A DNA stretch of 64,000 bases, taken from contig JAMXLF010000035.1 in the NCBI GenBank assembly GCA_024281055.1, forward strand, positions 1-64,000. The letters run 5' to 3'. A program made the translations under genes and the position numbers. Each line of letters opens with the position of its first letter. Positions within the stretch are counted from its first letter, which is position 1. This stretch comes from Geobacteraceae bacterium (GTDB taxonomy: Bacteria > Desulfobacterota > Desulfuromonadia > Geobacterales > Geobacteraceae). Below are positions 16,763 to 25,675 of the stretch, piece after piece. Below the pieces are notes generated by a model. That model was not told the origin of the DNA, ran no database searches, and saw nothing but the letters and a program-made list of their open reading frames with translations.

Positions 16763-17827
16763 TTATTTCCGTCTGTTCCGAACCCCGCCCGAACGGAGAT
16801 ATTCATCCGCTTGCGCGTATACCATCCGCAGACGCTCATCAACATTGTCCCGCGTCACATAAACCCCGAAATCTGCAGGCAAGCTCTCTGCCCCGCGGCC
16901 CGTAATCCGTCTCGCGATCAGCGTGCCGATGCGCGGATAAAAATGGTGCATGTCTATGTAATTCGATGTATCTGCCGTTATCGAATTGATATACATGAAA
17001 TTGCATACCCCCCCGAAAGCGCTTACCGCAGTGCGGAGCCACCGGGCGTAATCATCGAGCCTTCCTGCTTTGAGCATCAATTCATAAGCAGATTGCGATA
17101 TTGGCGTCGTAAAGACGATGAATTTAATACCGGGATTGTTACCGATCAACTCCTCGAATGTGTGGCTTAACTCCGTATCGTATTCATAATTTTTTGAATC
17201 GTATATAAAGGCGAACCTGTCCGCCTGTTGCTGCATAAGCATGGTGTGGGTAGGGCCGTCAATCGGCGCTACGCACTTGTTGTTATTTGTCCTGTCGTAA
17301 TAAAAAAATTTAAATTTCCTTTTTGCGGTTTTAACTGCCAGCCTGAAGGTATCCAGAGACAAAAGGATTTTCAAGCGATATAAAGGCTCATTTGACTTCC
17401 CCAAATAATAGTCGGGTGTTTTTGACCGATCTACACCCTTCTTGTTAGACCCATAAAAATCCAAACCTATTATCACATACTTCAGGTTAGGATTGTGCTT
17501 TTTAAAATAATCGATATATTTTCCGTATTCTTCTGGATATATCGAAGGTACTGCGTAATTGAAAGCCTTATAGCCGGTAAAATCCTGCTGATTTATATGC
17601 TCTGTTCTACTGCTACCAATAATAAGAGTATCATAACCATTGGTATTATACGTAATCTTGTTTGTTTTCTGCTGCCGTGCATCTATATCACAGGTAAATA
17701 TGTTATATTTATTGACGCCTTTAAAACACCACAAAGGATCGATGTAGTAATTGATTCCTGCAACTGTCAGCAACGCCATTGCCAGTGCGCATATTGTTCT
17801 AAACAACCATCTTTTATAACTGGCCAT
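16763..17827 (-). CDS. Membrane-anchored SGNH-like protein, AT-rich gene
   Basis: This 354-residue protein has one N-terminal membrane segment (about 8-26) and an exported domain. It shows the SGNH block I IIGSSRTEH (Ser73 by alignment with its neighbours) and a C-terminal D-x-x-H (IDMHH, D292 and H295), the pattern expected of an SGNH esterase/acyltransferase. Similar proteins partner MBOAT acyltransferases in exopolysaccharide acetylation. It is separated from the other four SGNH genes by three glycosyltransferase genes. Its DNA is strikingly AT-rich (about 28% G+C at 17281-17340), unlike its flanks, suggesting acquisition by transfer. Confidence 0.7.
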   Translation of the reverse strand: MASYKRWLFRTICALAMALLTVAGINYYIDPLWCFKGVNKYNIFTCDIDARQQKTNKITYNTNGYDTLIIGSSRTEHINQQDFTGYKAFNYAVPSIYPEEYGKYIDYFKKHNPNLKYVIIGLDFYGSNKKGVDRSKTPDYYLGKSNEPLYRLKILLSLDTFRLAVKTAKRKFKFFYYDRTNNNKCVAPIDGPTHTMLMQQQADRFAFIYDSKNYEYDTELSHTFEELIGNNPGIKFIVFTTPISQSAYELMLKAGRLDDYARWLRTAVSAFGGVCNFMYINSITADTSNYIDMHHFYPRIGTLIARRITGRGAESLPADFGVYVTRDNVDERLRMVYAQADEYLRSGGVRNRRK

Positions 17828-17857
17828 AATTCAGTAAATAGCAGGTCCGCAGACGAG

Positions 17858-18850
17858 TTACCCCTTCAGCACGTCGACGACACATTCAAGAACCCTGTCA
17901 ACGCTAATTTTGTCCATACACTCGAGGTATACAGTGTTAGTGCACGACCGACTGCGACAAGGCACGCAGGCAACTCCATCGGCCTGCACAACCCGGTGCC
18001 CGCTGCCAACCGGTCCTGTCCGGGCCGGGTCCGCGGCACCGAACAGGGCCACCACCCTGGTGCGCACGGCCGTGGCCACGTGCATGGGGCCGGTGTCCCC
18101 GCTGACAAGCACGGCGCAACGTTTCAAAACAGCCGCGAGTTGCAGCAGCGTAGTCTTCCCGGTCAGAACCAGCGGGGAGACGCGGGTCCGGGCAACGATT
18201 TCTTTGGCAAGCGCCTCATCATCACCACCGCCGATGATGACAACCCTGCAACCGGTTTTCTCGGTGACCGCATCGGCGAGGAGCGCGAATTGGTGTACTC
18301 CCCACCGGTTCACCATGTGACTCGCCCCGGGATTCAAGGCAACAATGGGGTGCGAACCAAATCCCGCTTCAGTCAGAACGCGTTCCGCAAACCGCTCGTC
18401 GTCGTCACCAGGGAAGAGGTCGAGGTCGAGGTCACAGGCAGCGACACCAAGCGGGGCGACAGTTTCCAGATGATTGACCACAGCATGGACAGTGCGATTG
18501 CTTGCCTTACGATAGACCAGGACACGGCAGGGAAAGGCCGCAAGGGCCAGTAACCACCCCTTCAGGTTGCTGCGCTGGTAGTTAATTACCAGATCGTAGC
18601 CGGCACCGTGCAGACGCTGCCAGAGGCCAAGAAACGGCAAAAGGGAGCAATGCTCGCCCTTTCTGTCGAAGACCACGGTTTCATGGAGATGCGGATTACC
18701 CCTGAACATCGCGGCAGCAGCATGAGAACCGACCACGAGCGAAATTCGCGCCTTGGGAAACTTCTTCTTCAGTGCCCGCAGAACGGGAGTGAGCTGCAAG
18801 AGGTCACCAACGGCCCCGGGCTTGATGATCAGGATATTGCGATACGCCAT
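17858..18850 (-). CDS. GT9 heptosyltransferase-family glycosyltransferase
   Basis: The 330-residue protein has the GT9 N-terminal motif KPGAVGDLLQLTPVLRAL, the ALNPGAS segment and the donor-site signature SGDTGPMHVATAV. A Cys-rich loop, PCRSRSCTNTVYLECM, near the end is common in this group. It probably transfers heptose or a related sugar to the LPS core. Its position among O-polysaccharide genes, away from the core cluster at 32-37 kb, leaves the acceptor uncertain. Start MAYRNILIIKP fits the family. Confidence 0.85.
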   Translation of the reverse strand: MAYRNILIIKPGAVGDLLQLTPVLRALKKKFPKARISLVVGSHAAAAMFRGNPHLHETVVFDRKGEHCSLLPFLGLWQRLHGAGYDLVINYQRSNLKGWLLALAAFPCRVLVYRKASNRTVHAVVNHLETVAPLGVAACDLDLDLFPGDDDERFAERVLTEAGFGSHPIVALNPGASHMVNRWGVHQFALLADAVTEKTGCRVVIIGGGDDEALAKEIVARTRVSPLVLTGKTTLLQLAAVLKRCAVLVSGDTGPMHVATAVRTRVVALFGAADPARTGPVGSGHRVVQADGVACVPCRSRSCTNTVYLECMDKISVDRVLECVVDVLKG

Positions 18851-18892
18851 AACTGTAGCAGCCCCGCACCATGGCTCCCCTGTCCGTGCACG

Positions 18893-19852
18893 TTACTGCG
18901 GACGCCGGAAGCTGACCCGAACCTTACGTTTCCTCAGCTTGAAGAGTGGACCGAAGAGCTTGTAGAGCGGGAGGCAGAGATAAAATTTCAACGTTCCATA
19001 ATAACGTGCAATCTTCTCGAAGGCAAGCCGCTTGTCGTATATCCCCTGCCGGCTGAGCTTCCAGAGGTAATAAAGCTGGTAGTAAAGCAGGTACCATTTC
19101 TCGTATCCGGTGAGCGGCAGGTACCTCTTGCCGAAATAGTCGCCGGCGAGAAGAACGTAGTCGTCGGCATGGGCCAGGTTTCTCACGTTCTTGCGGGTCT
19201 GCTGTTCCTGGTGCTCCCGAAAGGCACAGACAGGCTCTTTGACAAAGGCGAATTTCCCCTGCTCAAGGAGGTGGAACCACATTTCCAAATCGACGAGCTG
19301 GCGATAACGCTGGTCGAACCCCCGCGCGGCCAGTTTGCGTCTGAACATGACGACAGAGGGCTCGCCTATGATATTGTTCTGTTCGTAGAGAGAAAGGGCA
19401 ATGACGTCGGTCCCCCGGGCAACGAGGTCTCCCGGGAAGTACGACATTGTATGCTTCACGCGGGAATCGGGGCCGATCACATGACGGGAGGCAGCAACGA
19501 GAGCGATGTCGCTGTCCCCGTCGAGAAGCCCCGCCATTCTTCCCAGGGCTCCGGGAGAGCAGAGCAGGTCATCGCCGAAGACATACTTCACATACTCCCC
19601 CCGTGCCTCCGTCAGACAGCGGTTCCAGTTTTCCACCATGCCGAGGTTTCGCTCGTTTACGAGGAACCGTATTCGCTGATCCCGGGCCGCGTATGCTGCG
19701 GCGATCTCGGCCGTCCCGTCCGTGGAACGGTCATCGATGATGAGGAGTTCGTAGTCGGCAAAGGTCTGAACCAGTATCGATTCGATCGTTTCCGCCAGAA
19801 ATCGGGCGTTATTGTAACAAGGAATACAGACCGTCACATGCGGCACAGACAT
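18893..19852 (-). CDS. Family 2 glycosyltransferase (tandem copy 1)
   Basis: A GT-A transferase showing VTVCIPCYNNARFLAETIESIL, the IIDDRSTDGT acidic motif, VFGDDLL, and the PSVVMFRRK-DQRYRQLVDLEMW block. It is clearly paralogous to the next gene upstream (19920-20876), sharing the IGEPSVVMFR, RQLVDLEMWxHLLEQG and QQTRKNV stretches. The ATG at 19852 has GGGAGGAAC directly upstream; longer in-frame extension to 19936 would overlap the upstream gene. It probably adds a sugar of the O-repeat. The precise linkage is not readable. Confidence 0.85.
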   Translation of the reverse strand: MSVPHVTVCIPCYNNARFLAETIESILVQTFADYELLIIDDRSTDGTAEIAAAYAARDQRIRFLVNERNLGMVENWNRCLTEARGEYVKYVFGDDLLCSPGALGRMAGLLDGDSDIALVAASRHVIGPDSRVKHTMSYFPGDLVARGTDVIALSLYEQNNIIGEPSVVMFRRKLAARGFDQRYRQLVDLEMWFHLLEQGKFAFVKEPVCAFREHQEQQTRKNVRNLAHADDYVLLAGDYFGKRYLPLTGYEKWYLLYYQLYYLWKLSRQGIYDKRLAFEKIARYYGTLKFYLCLPLYKLFGPLFKLRKRKVRVSFRRPQ

Positions 19853-19919
19853 GGCTGTTCCTCCCTGATGTCGGTACATCTCCCTGGCCCCGCTTCCCGC
19901 AAAATGGAACCCGACAACC

Positions 19920-20876
19920 TCAGGCACTCCGTTCACTGCGTGCGGCCAGGGCGTTCATCAGTTTGAACCAGGGGCTGCATACCTTGTAGGCTGGGAGAAG
20001 CCGCTGAAAACTCCTCAGATCGCAGTGGGTGGCAATCTTCTGCTCAACAGTCGCCTGGTCGAGAAGACCCTGCCGGTAAAGCTTCCATATCCGGTAGCTC
20101 TGGTTATAGCGCAAAAACCACCGGGCAATCGCCCCCTGACGAATGTACTCCCGGTCAAGGTAGTCGTCCAGAAGCAGGAACATGTCGTCGATGTGTACCA
20201 GGTCCTGGACATTCTTCCGGGTCTGCTGGCCGGTATGAACCCGGAAAGAGGTGAGAGGCTCGCCGAGGTAGGCAAATCGCCCCTGTTCGAGGAGGTGGAG
20301 CCACATCTCCAGGTCGACGAGTTGCCGGTACCGGGGGTCGAAACCGCGCCCTGTCTGTTCCTTGCGGAACATGACCACCGACGGCTCCCCGATCAGATTT
20401 CGCCCCTCCCGGATGCACCGGTTGATGATCACCGTCCCCTCAGCAACTGTTTTGTCGCGGAACCGGGATTCCGTTTTCAAAACGGTCCCGGTCTCGTCGA
20501 TGAAGTGTCGGGCCGACGCCGCGAGGGAAACGGTACGGTCCGAATCGAGCACGTCGACCATTCGCGCGAGGGCGTCCGGCGAGACGAGAAGGTCGTCGGA
20601 AAACAGGAAGCGAATGTACTCCCCCCGACTCAACTCCAGGCAAAAGTTCCAGTTCGGCACCATTCCCCGGTTTCTCTCGTTCAGGACAGGAACGATCCGG
20701 CGGTCGCGCGCCGCGTAATGGCTGATGACCGCACGGCTTTCATCCGTAGAACAATCGTCAACGATGATGAGCTCGAAATCGGTGAAAGATTGGCCCAGAA
20801 TCGAATCGATCGCTGCAGGGAGAAACCGGGCGCAATTGTACGAAGGTATGCAGACACTGACTTTAGGGCAGCTCAC
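19920..20876 (-). CDS. Family 2 glycosyltransferase (tandem copy 2)
   Basis: This 318-residue paralogue of the downstream gene has VSVCIPSYNCARFLPAAIDSIL, the VDDCSTDES and LFSDDLL acidic motifs, and the shared RQLVDLEMWLHLLEQGRF block. The start is GTG at 20876, which forms a 4-base GTGA overlap with the stop of the SGNH-like gene and has GAGG six bases upstream. This makes translational coupling likely and ties glycosyl transfer to the acylation genes in one transcript. Sugar specificity is unknown. Confidence 0.85.
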   Translation of the reverse strand: MSCPKVSVCIPSYNCARFLPAAIDSILGQSFTDFELIIVDDCSTDESRAVISHYAARDRRIVPVLNERNRGMVPNWNFCLELSRGEYIRFLFSDDLLVSPDALARMVDVLDSDRTVSLAASARHFIDETGTVLKTESRFRDKTVAEGTVIINRCIREGRNLIGEPSVVMFRKEQTGRGFDPRYRQLVDLEMWLHLLEQGRFAYLGEPLTSFRVHTGQQTRKNVQDLVHIDDMFLLLDDYLDREYIRQGAIARWFLRYNQSYRIWKLYRQGLLDQATVEQKIATHCDLRSFQRLLPAYKVCSPWFKLMNALAARSERSA

Positions 20877-21955
20877 GGAAACCTCACTGTTTCGAATATC
20901 TTCTGAGCAGCCTTCCAGGTCCAGTGGGTATCGTCAGCAAAAAATACGTCCTTTTCGCCACGGCGAAGCTCCTCCGCCAGAATCGCCTTGGTATCGATGA
21001 GCACATACCTCCGGGGCAGCTTCCGCAGTTCATCGAAAAAAACGCTCTGAGGAAATTTGTTCTTGACGATGTAGCCGCTGTAGAGATCGTACTTGTCGAC
21101 ACACGGCATGAAATAGAGCTTAATCCCCTTCTTCATCAGCATGTCGCTGAGCAGGTTCAGATTTTCGTTCATCTTGCCGACGGTCGCCGGCGTTGCCGAG
21201 AAAATGGAGGACACATCATCCCTGTAGAACAGCAAAGTATTCGGCTTGGAATTATTGAAGAACGGCTGGGTGAGAGTTACCTGAAAAACCTTGCTGAAAA
21301 ATGCATTACTGGAAAACCGGTAAAGGAGGCTGTACTCCAGGAACCTGTAGTTACCGCTGTTTATAAACTGCACTCCCTTGGTATGGGTACCCGGCTTGGC
21401 AGTTACGTTGTATCCCATTCTCTTATGGCGCAGCAATTCCTCCATGCCCATGTTTTTCGAGAAGTCAACGTCGCGCGCAAACCTCCCGATGGACAGTTTT
21501 TCCGAAGAACTGAGGAGCAGATATTTCGGACGGAGAGTGTCCAGGTATCCATTGTTGTACATTATCGCAATGGACTCCATGAAATCGGGCTCCTGGAACG
21601 GCTCGATGTTCAGTACATTGCAATCGTTGATCGAGGCCATATAATCCTGATAGTATCTGTTCCGGCCGCCGCCACCGCCGTTGGAAAACGAATCGCCGAA
21701 CGTCAGTATCCGTATCGGCTGGCCGGCATACTCCTGCTGCTCGATGTGCTTCCTGGGCAGGTCACTGGAGTTCTTTCGGGGTTGCTTGATCCATGGGATA
21801 TACCCCAGCCGGGCCAGATCCCCCCCGGCACTGTTGGCGCCCAAGAGCCTCTCGGTGTAGCCCTTCCAGATAACAAAGTTGAAGATTACGAACAACAGGA
21901 TAAGCCCTAAAAACCAATAGACAAAACTTCGATACACACCCATGCCCGTTCCCAT
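20873..21955 (-). CDS. AlgX/AlgJ-like SGNH protein (GDS/DxxHW), copy 1
   Basis: The 360-residue protein has an N-terminal membrane anchor (about 12-30) and an exported SGNH domain. Block I is TFGDSFSNGGG (Ser89) and the C-terminal dyad is FADDTHWTW (D341, H344), close to the DHHW/AlgX-AlgJ pattern. It is a tandem paralogue of the next gene, sharing KGIKLYFMP-VDKYDLYS and IDTKAIL-EE-R-GEKD. AGGA lies seven bases before the ATG. It probably completes acyl transfer to the glycan in the periplasm after an MBOAT exports the acyl group. Confidence 0.8.
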   Translation of the reverse strand: MGTGMGVYRSFVYWFLGLILLFVIFNFVIWKGYTERLLGANSAGGDLARLGYIPWIKQPRKNSSDLPRKHIEQQEYAGQPIRILTFGDSFSNGGGGGRNRYYQDYMASINDCNVLNIEPFQEPDFMESIAIMYNNGYLDTLRPKYLLLSSSEKLSIGRFARDVDFSKNMGMEELLRHKRMGYNVTAKPGTHTKGVQFINSGNYRFLEYSLLYRFSSNAFFSKVFQVTLTQPFFNNSKPNTLLFYRDDVSSIFSATPATVGKMNENLNLLSDMLMKKGIKLYFMPCVDKYDLYSGYIVKNKFPQSVFFDELRKLPRRYVLIDTKAILAEELRRGEKDVFFADDTHWTWKAAQKIFETVRFP

Positions 21956-22040
21956 TAATTTCCTGAATTACCCGTAGTGTGATTATATCCGAAACCCGCT
22001 GTCATCTTGAAACCATTTCCGCTGTCTGGCGCAGAGGGAA

Positions 22041-23114
22041 TCAGTCGAATCTGCATTTTTCAAAAACCAATTTCTCAGCTTTGCTGGTCCAGTGCGAGTC
22101 ATCAGCATAAAAAATATCCTTTTCGCCTTTACGCACTTCTTCCAAAAGTATCGCTTTCGTATCGATGAGAGAGTATTTTTTCGGCAACACCCTCAACTCA
22201 TCGAAAAAGGGGTTTCTCGGATAGGGATTGCCAATAATGAATTCGCTGTATAGATCATACTTGTCGACGACAGGCATAAAATAAAGCTTGATGCCTTTCT
22301 TCGCGAGGATTGAAGCAAGAGTATTGAAATTATCGTTCAGACGTTCGACGGTATCTTTGTTTACCGCGGTAATATTGCCGATCTCCTCATGAATAAACAG
22401 GAGTTGTCGCGGGTCGCGGGTACTGAACAACGGCTGCGACAGCTTCCGGCGATAGACCTTCTTCCTGAAAGCGTTGTCCGAAAAATGATAGAGCACATTG
22501 TAATAGACGTATTTGAAATTGCCATTGTTTATAAAACCTATCCTCGGAAGCGCGAAAAGAGAATAGTGTATGTTTTCGTAATAGGCCCGGATGTTATCCA
22601 TGCTATCGGTGTACCGCAGGTTCATTTCGCGCGCGAAACGGGGGATACAGAACCTTACGGCCGATTCTATGATCACATACCTGGGTCGCATCCTGTCCAG
22701 GTATCCACTGTTCATCAGCACTGCAAGCGTGGAGAACGGGGAAAAAAACTCGAACAGGTCGTCGGTTGGGTAGGGAGGGACATTGAGCACGGAGCAGTTA
22801 TTCAGTGTAGCGATGTAATCCTGATAATAGTTGTTTTCCCCCTCCCCGCCTCCCATGGAGAACGAATCACCGATTGTGAGAACATCGATCTTCTGACCCC
22901 GGTATTCGTTCATGAGAATGTGACGTCGCGGCAGGTTGTTGACGGCTTTCCGGTACTGCTTGGAGCCGAGGGCGTATCCCATGCGCGCAAGGTCGCCACC
23001 GTCGAACTTCTTGGTAAGAAGGACTTCGGTGCAGCATTTCCACGTTACGTAATTGAACATCAAGAACATGATCAGTGACGACAGTACCAATACGGCAAAC
23101 GTCTTAAAGCGCAT
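22041..23114 (-). CDS. AlgX/AlgJ-like SGNH protein (GDS/DxxHW), copy 2
   Basis: A paralogue of the gene at 20873-21955, about 357 residues from the chosen start. An N-terminal anchor (MRFKTFAVLVLSSLIMFLMF) is followed by TIGDSFSMGGG (Ser84) and the C-terminal YADDSHWTS dyad (D338, H341). I chose the ATG at 23114, which begins at the membrane helix as in the paralogue. A TTG at 23171 and an ATG at 23156 are alternatives with no better ribosome-binding site. Duplication suggests two acceptor sites or two MBOAT partners. Confidence 0.78.
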   Translation of the reverse strand: MRFKTFAVLVLSSLIMFLMFNYVTWKCCTEVLLTKKFDGGDLARMGYALGSKQYRKAVNNLPRRHILMNEYRGQKIDVLTIGDSFSMGGGEGENNYYQDYIATLNNCSVLNVPPYPTDDLFEFFSPFSTLAVLMNSGYLDRMRPRYVIIESAVRFCIPRFAREMNLRYTDSMDNIRAYYENIHYSLFALPRIGFINNGNFKYVYYNVLYHFSDNAFRKKVYRRKLSQPLFSTRDPRQLLFIHEEIGNITAVNKDTVERLNDNFNTLASILAKKGIKLYFMPVVDKYDLYSEFIIGNPYPRNPFFDELRVLPKKYSLIDTKAILLEEVRKGEKDIFYADDSHWTSKAEKLVFEKCRFD

Positions 23115-23183
23115 ACCGACCCCACGGACCGACAAGACAAAGATCACGAACCGCATGAAGGAGCACGGCAATCTTTAGCAGAT

Positions 23184-24128
23184 TCAATGTAACACCTTTG
23201 TTGTGGTGATTTTTCTGTTGAGCTCGCCGATCAGAAAGTCCGCACCCTTGATCGACAGATGTCCGTAATCGCTGTAATTGGTGAAATCGTCACGAAAGGC
23301 ACGATATTCTTCCTCGTTGAAATCACACACGGTGTCCTGTGGTGTAAAGAGCGTGTCCATTTTTTCCCGAAACTGTTGATATCGTCCGTGTAAGGCTGTG
23401 AATACCTTGTACGGTTGCGGAAAATAGAACGCAAGAATCCGCACATGCTTCCGTCGTGCCACCCCCAGCAACTCGGCCAGTTCCTCGTAGGCGCGCGGCT
23501 CGACTGTCAGCGGGCTATCGGTCCGTGCAATGTTACTGGCGAAAGTGTCGATTTCCTTTTGCGGGTCGACATGTTTCAGCATGTTTTTTTTCGCCAGGTT
23601 GCACTTGCCGTCATAACTGTCAGCGAAGGTGTCCTTCTGGGGAACCAGTGCCCGTTCGATTCTGTCCCAGTAGTACTGAAACGTAAACGTCGATCCCAGG
23701 GCCGACCAACACATGCGGGGCGTCAGGCGGCGGTCGTTGAGCCCTGACTCCCTGGTCAGATAGGGATCCAGGCAGACGATGAGCAGCTTTATATTCCCCC
23801 GTTCGATGGCATTCTCGGCGCACAGCCTTACCTGGCTGGCATTTCCCCCGGCAATGGACAGATTATAGGTCTTGTACCGCTGAATCCTGGCGGGATCCAG
23901 TTCGTCGGACAGAGAAGGACCTATGATGATGCCATCGTAGTTGGCCGGAATGTATCTGAACGAAAGAAGATACTTGGAGATCATTTCCGCGGTATAGATG
24001 CGTATCTTGCGGTGGTTCACATCCCTGAACAGGCCGAAGTCGTCCCGGTAATAGTTGAAGGCGGCAAATCCGGCCGCGACAACGATGGAAATGACCAGGC
24101 TCTGGATGAAAAACCGTTTAAAAGTCAA
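23184..24128 (-). CDS. Membrane-anchored SGNH-like protein (GPS/DYGH)
   Basis: The 314-residue protein has an N-terminal anchor (residues 7-25), block I IIIGPSLSDE (Ser72) and a C-terminal NYSDYGHLS dyad (D287, H290). It differs from the two AlgX-like neighbours in having GPSxSD instead of GDSF. The start is TTG, overlapping the MBOAT stop by 11 bases with AAGGAG about ten bases upstream, so it should be translated with that MBOAT. It is the strongest candidate for a dedicated partner of the MBOAT at 24118-25599. Confidence 0.75.
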   Translation of the reverse strand: MTFKRFFIQSLVISIVVAAGFAAFNYYRDDFGLFRDVNHRKIRIYTAEMISKYLLSFRYIPANYDGIIIGPSLSDELDPARIQRYKTYNLSIAGGNASQVRLCAENAIERGNIKLLIVCLDPYLTRESGLNDRRLTPRMCWSALGSTFTFQYYWDRIERALVPQKDTFADSYDGKCNLAKKNMLKHVDPQKEIDTFASNIARTDSPLTVEPRAYEELAELLGVARRKHVRILAFYFPQPYKVFTALHGRYQQFREKMDTLFTPQDTVCDFNEEEYRAFRDDFTNYSDYGHLSIKGADFLIGELNRKITTTKVLH

Positions 24129-25599
24129 AATACAGGAACTCCTTTGACCGCAAGGAATTGAGGAATACCAGATTAACGATGAACAGAAGGATGGCTGCGT
24201 ACATGTGCAGTTTCGTCGGCGAGAAGGAATCCTTTGCCGTCGTCTGGAGGGAATTTTTCCCGAGCAGTGCCAAGGTCAGAGCTCCCCCCAGCACCCACGC
24301 TTCCCCCCGGACATCAAGATTGACGAAGACCTTGCCGAACTGCACCCATCCCCTGGCAAGGCCGCCCAAGAGACGGCCGATCAGGTCGGGCAGCACGACA
24401 CCGTTCAGGCAGGCCATCCCGCGCAGCACCTTCATGGCATCGCCCCATGATTTGGCCCGGAAGAAGACGAACGTCGCATTGACGAACTGAAAGGTGACAA
24501 ACCAAGCCAGCACGGGGTTCATCCGCAATTTTTTCCTCTTCCATGCATGGTTCGTCACCAACGCAAGACCGTGGAGGCCTCCCCAGGTGATGAACGTCCA
24601 GCCCGCACCATGCCAGAAACCGGATACCAGCATGGCCAGCAGCGTGGCCACCATGGCGTTGGCAAAGGTCACCCTGCCGAAGGAGCGCAGAATCGGGGTA
24701 TAGACATAGGTGGTGATGAAGTTGGTCAGCGTCATATGCCACCGTTTCCAGAAATCGATGATATCCGTCGCCCTGTAGGGACTGTTGAAGTTGACCGGCA
24801 GGGCGATATTGAACATCCAGCCGATGCCGATAGCCATGTCGCTGTAACCGCTGAAATCGAAGTACAACTGCAGCGTGTACGACAGGCTCGTGTACCAGGC
24901 TTCGCAGAAATTCAGCGTTGTTGCCGTGTCAAACCCCGGATTGGCAACCTGGGACAAGGTGTCGGCGATGAGAACCTTCTTGGAGAGGCCGAGCAGAAAA
25001 AGGAAAAGCCCCGTAGAGAGATTCCGGTAACTCACAATCTTGTTTCTCCTGCGGTCAAACTGGGGCATCATCTCCTTGTGGTGGAGAATCGGGCCCGCCA
25101 GGAGATGGGGGAAAAAGGTGACGAACAGCGCGTAGTTGAGCAGTTCCTTTTCCTCGACAAGCCCCTCGTAGGCATCGACAAGAAAGGCAATCTGGGTGAT
25201 GGTGAAGAAGCTGATGCCGAGGGGCAGCACAATATGCAGAAGGGGCAGTTGCGAGCCCAGAAGCATGTTCGCGTTACCGATGAAAAAGTCCATGTACTTG
25301 AAGTAGCCGAGGAGGAGGATGTTTCCTGCCAGCCCGACCACGAAAATGATTTTCCGGGAAACAGCCTGTTTTCCCCGGGTCCCACTGTCAGCCACGAGGT
25401 GCCCGACGGTGTAATTGAAGAGAATCGAGCCGAGAATGAGCGGCAGGTACCGGACGTTCCACCAGCCGTAGAAAAAGAGCGAGGCACACAGCAGCCAGAC
25501 ATTGGCTGCCACAGCCAGTCGCATCCTGTTAAGGAAGAAGTAGCCGATGAGTGTTACGGGCAGAAACAGCAGGATGAACTCGAAGGAACTGAAAAGCAT
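24118..25599 (-). CDS. AlgI-type MBOAT O-acyltransferase, copy 1
   Basis: This multi-pass inner-membrane protein of 493 residues belongs to the MBOAT family that moves acyl groups to extracytoplasmic glycans (AlgI, DltB). The conserved FWKRWH histidine is H288 and the active-site WHGAGW histidine is H330. FFPHLLAGPILHH and LYFDFSGYSDMA are classic AlgI stretches, and the C-terminus FLYFDF matches the AlgI end. It has the same length and long identical stretches as the next MBOAT upstream, so the two are recent tandem duplicates. It is coupled to the SGNH gene downstream. Confidence 0.92.
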   Translation of the reverse strand: MLFSSFEFILLFLPVTLIGYFFLNRMRLAVAANVWLLCASLFFYGWWNVRYLPLILGSILFNYTVGHLVADSGTRGKQAVSRKIIFVVGLAGNILLLGYFKYMDFFIGNANMLLGSQLPLLHIVLPLGISFFTITQIAFLVDAYEGLVEEKELLNYALFVTFFPHLLAGPILHHKEMMPQFDRRRNKIVSYRNLSTGLFLFLLGLSKKVLIADTLSQVANPGFDTATTLNFCEAWYTSLSYTLQLYFDFSGYSDMAIGIGWMFNIALPVNFNSPYRATDIIDFWKRWHMTLTNFITTYVYTPILRSFGRVTFANAMVATLLAMLVSGFWHGAGWTFITWGGLHGLALVTNHAWKRKKLRMNPVLAWFVTFQFVNATFVFFRAKSWGDAMKVLRGMACLNGVVLPDLIGRLLGGLARGWVQFGKVFVNLDVRGEAWVLGGALTLALLGKNSLQTTAKDSFSPTKLHMYAAILLFIVNLVFLNSLRSKEFLYFDF

Positions 25600-25675
25600 G
25601 TAATGATGGCCCCGTGGAGTTATGCAGTGGATTGTTTATGGTGCTCGCTATTGTCCACTTCGGAGCGGCAAGCCG

